NCBI GenBank assembly: GCA_022836615.1 | Contig: MU405465.1 | Span: 1-23,869, forward strand | Source: Annulohypoxylon bovei var. microspora | Taxonomy: Eukaryota; Ascomycota; Sordariomycetes; Xylariales; Hypoxylaceae | Direction of reading: 5' to 3' | Length of the DNA: 23,869 bases | Shown here: piece after piece, positions 22,011 through 23,869 of the stretch | How positions within the stretch are numbered: position 1 is the stretch's first letter | Layout of the letters: each line of letters starts with the position of its first letter | Notes under the pieces: generated by a model | What the model was told of the DNA's origin: nothing | The model's input: the letters and a program-made list of their open reading frames with translations, nothing else | Database searches by the model: none | Program-made: the position numbers and the translations under genes

Positions 22011-22024
22011 AACCTTTTTTATAT
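22011..22024 (-). repeat. LTR of array, copy C, left fragment (visible part)
   Basis: Array sequence equivalent to about 1,547-1,560 stops here at the start of the small transposon. The remainder of the LTR resumes at 23,000. Confidence 0.65.
22017..22024. repeat. 8-bp target duplication, left copy (TTTTATAT)
   Basis: It pairs with CTTTATAC at 22,999-23,006. The two copies differ at two positions, both C/T transitions. The uninterrupted copy A has one such site, TTTTATAT at 1,553-1,560. Eight base pairs is typical of hAT-type transposases. Confidence 0.7.
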
Positions 22025-22042
22025 TTATTTCAACGAATTTAA
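22025..22042 (+). repeat. Left terminal inverted repeat of TIR element
   Basis: 18 bp, TTATTTCAACGAATTTAA, matching the right end in reverse complement at 16 of 18 positions. Confidence 0.75.
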
Positions 22043-22625
22043 CTTATAATTCGAAAAAACGAGCGGGTTACGTTTATTCGCACCCGTTTATTTTAATTAC
22101 ATGGCTTTAACGGCCATGGTCCGTGTTAATGTATTTATAAGGCTAAAGTGTGGTGTTTTTTAAATTGTGGTTTAAATATAAATGGGTTTAAAAAAATTTA
22201 TATGTTAATACTTACGATTATTTTTTACACGAAGAAATTTAACGTTAAAATACGTATTTAAAATTAAAATTTTTTAAAAAAATTTAATAATGTTTTTAAT
22301 TATAATATTATTATAATTTATATAATACTTTTTAAAATAATAAAATTAAATATATTATGTTTTATATAAACTTTATAATTATTTTTAAAACCTTTTTAAT
22401 TAATTTAATGTATATAAAAATTAATTTAAATTAATATTATAATTATTATTTTCTTTATAAAAAAACCTTTTATAAAAATTATTATTATATAATTAAAAAA
22501 AGCCGGTAAATTTATAAAATATATTTATTAATTAATTTTCTTATATTTAATTTATTTTAAATAATTTTACGTTTAAATTATTCGTATATTAATTTATTAT
22601 AATTAATATTATATTAACATTTTTA

Positions 22626-22712
22626 TTAAAAAACGTAATACGTAATTTAAAACGTAATTTAAATTATAATTTAAAATACGATTTAAAACGTAACTTAAAA
22701 CGTAATTTAAAA
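22626..22712. repeat. Short tandem repeat, unit ACGTAATTTAAA
   Basis: There are about seven imperfect units of 11-12 bp of ACGTAATTTAAA type, with several retaining the CG pair and others reading TATAATTTAAA or TACGATTTAAA. It lies in the right half of the TIR element. Subterminal short repeats of this kind serve as transposase binding sites in some hAT elements, but that role is only a guess here. Confidence 0.75.
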
Positions 22713-22980
22713 GTTTTATAAATTTAAAAAAACGTTAATAAATATTTTTAATATATAAAATAATTATTTATTTAAAAAATATATTATTTATTATATAATT
22801 AAAAGATTAATTAAAAAATGAAGTTTTTTTAAAATAATAAATAATAAAATTAAAAATTATTAATGTTTAAATTAAATTTTAAAAATTTATAAAATAAAGT
22901 AAAAAAAAAAATATAACGCGTTTAATTAATTAAAAAATAATGTGATTAAAAAAGTATAAACGAAATTTTTAAATATTAAT

Positions 22981-22998
22981 TTAAACTCGTTAAAATAA
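22981..22998 (-). repeat. Right terminal inverted repeat of TIR element
   Basis: Reverse complement TTATTTTAACGAGTTTAA; partner of 22,025-22,042. Confidence 0.75.
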
Positions 22999-23006
22999 CT
23001 TTATAC
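22999..23006. repeat. 8-bp target duplication, right copy (CTTTATAC)
   Basis: This is the right copy of the duplication described at 22,017-22,024. It retains two C residues that are T in the left copy. Confidence 0.7.
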
Positions 23007-23150
23007 GTATTTTAATAATTTTAACGATTTATTTAAAATTATTAATAACTTTATTATAAAAACCCACGTTTATTACATTTATAATTATAATATAAACTCG
23101 CGTTAATTTTTATTTTAATTAATTTTTTAAATCTTCGACCCGTAATAATA
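23000..23150 (-). repeat. LTR of array, copy C, right part and end of array
   Basis: The sequence matches 1,554-1,704 of copy A and then diverges at once: copy A continues into the polypurine tract, here an unrelated AT-rich flank follows. This is therefore the outer (5') end of the whole array, and it defines the LTR right border. The matching target duplication at the far left of the array lies outside the window. Confidence 0.85.
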
Positions 23151-23240
23151 CTTACATAATAATTAATAAAGTAAATTTATAAATTTCTTAAATGTATAAA
23201 ATAATATATTTAAATTATTTTTAAATATAATATTAATTAA
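23151..23240. other. AT-rich flank between array and normal-GC DNA
   Basis: About 90 bp, nearly free of G and C, not homologous to the array and with no recognisable feature. It may be host sequence mutated by spread of RIP beyond the repeat, or an older AT-rich spacer. Confidence 0.5.
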
Positions 23241-23264
23241 GGGCAAAGCCCCGTATCCACTGGT

Positions 23265-23288
23265 CACGTGATACAGCACCTGTATATA
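23265..23288 (+). promoter_or_regulatory. Possible core promoter: E-box and TATA-like box
   Basis: CACGTG (23,265-23,270), a bHLH-type palindrome, is followed 12 bases later by TATATA (23,283-23,288) in a CCTGTATATAGCC context. Such a pair could drive transcription rightwards from the composition boundary, as in a fungal promoter or the U3 of an LTR. No transcript or downstream gene is visible in the window, so this stays a candidate. Confidence 0.3.
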
Positions 23289-23654
23289 GCCAGCCATCGT
23301 GGCCTTTTCCCACGATCTTGTCACTAAGCATCATACACCATACATGTCACATATCCAGCCATAGCTCTTATAGATGGCCAGTCACTCGTTATAGATACCA
23401 GTTCTCCCCTGATCAGAGACCACTCGTCATGCTTGTCTCAGTCTCGCCAGCCTAGCTGTCGCTGTAGCTGTCGCTGTATCCAGGTCCCCGGTTGCTGGAC
23501 CCCTGCTCCAGAACAAAGTGGCAACCACCACGCGGACTAGATACCGGGCATCCTCAGCTCTTAGGAGGACCGCACGCAGCACGCATCATGACCACCTCGC
23601 CAGCCTGATCAGTGAGACCTGTTCCTTTTCTTTGCCCAAGCACGCTCTATCGAT

Positions 23655-23846
23655 AGCTTTCACGATGCCTTCAAGCCATCGAGGGAGGAGAGCGCCACAG
23701 CCCTAGCAAAAGGGAGGAAAGATACCATCACAGACTTCGCACCACCCTGATCACCAGGGCATCTCATCTTTCACCCTGATCACCAGTTTTTCTCTTTCTT
23801 CGACAGCTTTCACGACGATGCCTTCAAGCTATCGAGGGAGGGAAAG
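23655..23846 (+). repeat. Direct repeats of about 35 bp in the normal-GC segment
   Basis: Two copies of AGCTTTCACGA(CGA)TGCCTTCAAGC-type sequence followed by a (C/T)ATCGAGGGAGG tail, at 23,655-23,688 and 23,805-23,841, lie about 150 bp apart. The spacer holds the CACCCTGATCACCAG pair. The copies differ by one transition and a 3-bp indel, so this duplication is much younger or less mutated than those in the AT-rich part. Confidence 0.85.
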
Positions 23847-23869
23847 AGACCTAAGACTAGGGGCATGCC

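Larger units (their letters stand above)
22025..22998. mobile_element. 974-bp TIR transposon, probably non-autonomous hAT-like
   Basis: This insertion interrupts the array LTR. Its ends form terminal inverted repeats of 18 bp: TTATTTCAACGAATTTAA at the left, and TTATTTTAACGAGTTTAA reading inward from the right, with two transition mismatches. An imperfect 8-bp duplication flanks it. No transposase frame is visible and the size is small, so it is most likely a non-autonomous (MITE-like) derivative. Class assignment to hAT rests only on the 8-bp duplication; the ends do not show the classical CAGGG. The element is AT-rich, so it too was subject to RIP, implying that it is repeated elsewhere. 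A less-mutated patch (22,055-22,150) and a short tandem repeat lie inside. Confidence 0.75.
16813..23150 (-). mobile_element. Ty3/gypsy array unit 3 (chromovirus-like) with 5' LTR
   Basis: This is the third and rightmost unit. It is collinear with unit 2 at an offset near 15,110 and ends at 23,150, where homology to the array stops. Remnants by alignment to unit 2 are chromodomain about 16,879-17,054, integrase about 17,608-18,530, RNase H about 18,794-19,160 and reverse transcriptase 19,161-19,733. Its 5' LTR is split by the small inverted-repeat transposon at 22,025-22,998. The two units differ by many transitions and few indels (unit lengths differ by only a few bases), so they were near-identical before mutation. 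Confidence 0.9.
23241..23869. other. Unmutated normal-GC segment, no convincing gene
   Basis: Composition changes within a few bases at GGGCAAAGCCCC (23,241), and CA/TG dinucleotides become common, so this part has escaped RIP. It holds short direct repeats: a 12-bp tandem AGCTGTCGCTGT (23,454-23,477); CACCCTGATCACCAG at 23,743-23,757 and 23,772-23,786; and a unit of about 35 bp starting AGCTTTCACGA at 23,655 and 23,805, the second with three extra bases. Four TGATCA palindromes are present. The only frame over 60 codons (23,518-23,706, plus) is Arg/Ser/Thr-rich, overlaps this repetitive DNA and matches no family I know, so I do not call it a gene. The segment could be host intergenic or promoter DNA, or the LTR or untranslated region of a young, unmutated transposon. 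Confidence 0.6.

Noticed and set aside
22025..22998. Solo LTR interpretation of the small insertion
   Set aside because: Inverted, not direct, terminal repeats and an 8-bp instead of 5-bp duplication point to a DNA transposon.
1..23240. Mitochondrial or plastid DNA, or a naturally AT-rich genome such as Plasmodium
   Set aside because: Copy differences are almost only transitions, the coding relics are all Ty3/gypsy, and the sequence joins ordinary-GC DNA directly. RIP in a fungal nuclear genome explains this better.
23518..23706. Plus-strand open frame of 62 codons in the normal-GC segment
   Set aside because: It is Arg/Ser/Thr-rich, overlaps direct repeats, has no recognisable domain, and its length is unremarkable for DNA of this composition. 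It was kept only as a note in the segment entry.

Overview
The window is a stretch of heavily mutated, very AT-rich repeat DNA (1 to about 23,240) that ends abruptly in about 630 bases of ordinary base composition. It looks like the edge of an AT-rich isochore in a filamentous ascomycete. Almost everything in the AT-rich part is dead Ty3/gypsy retrotransposon. Wherever copies can be lined up, they differ almost only by transitions (C/T and G/A), which is the signature of repeat-induced point mutation (RIP). No intact gene, tRNA, rRNA or CRISPR array was found. The species cannot be named from this sequence.

Layout. (1) A tandem array of one Ty3/gypsy family, read on the minus strand, with a period of about 5.35 kb. 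Positions 1, 5,350 and 20,463 are equivalent points in three successive units once an inserted element is subtracted. The units appear to share LTRs (LTR - internal - LTR - internal - LTR), with LTR right ends at 1,704, 16,812 and 23,150. The two complete internal regions carry recognisable reverse transcriptase, RNase H, integrase and a probable chromodomain. (2) A second, unrelated Ty3/gypsy element of 9,755 bp lies inside the middle LTR (6,976-16,730), also on the minus strand. It has 155-bp LTRs, a 5-bp target duplication (TTTAT), a polypurine tract, a primer-binding-site candidate, and gag-like, protease, reverse transcriptase, RNase H, integrase and chromodomain remnants. (3) A 974-bp element with 18-bp terminal inverted repeats and an imperfect 8-bp target duplication lies inside the right-hand LTR (22,025-22,998) and is probably a non-autonomous hAT-like transposon. 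(4) About 90 bp of AT-rich flank, then unmutated DNA from 23,241 to the end with a TATA-like box, an E-box palindrome and short direct repeats but no convincing coding frame.

Inferred history: a chromovirus inserted, unequal LTR recombination made it tandem, and a second chromovirus and a small DNA transposon then each landed in an LTR. RIP degraded everything, turning catalytic Asp/Glu codons into Asn/Lys and Gln/Trp codons into stops. Nothing here looks like a new functional system. The interesting features are the nested architecture, the mutation pattern (linked CG-to-TA doublets) and the sharp composition boundary.
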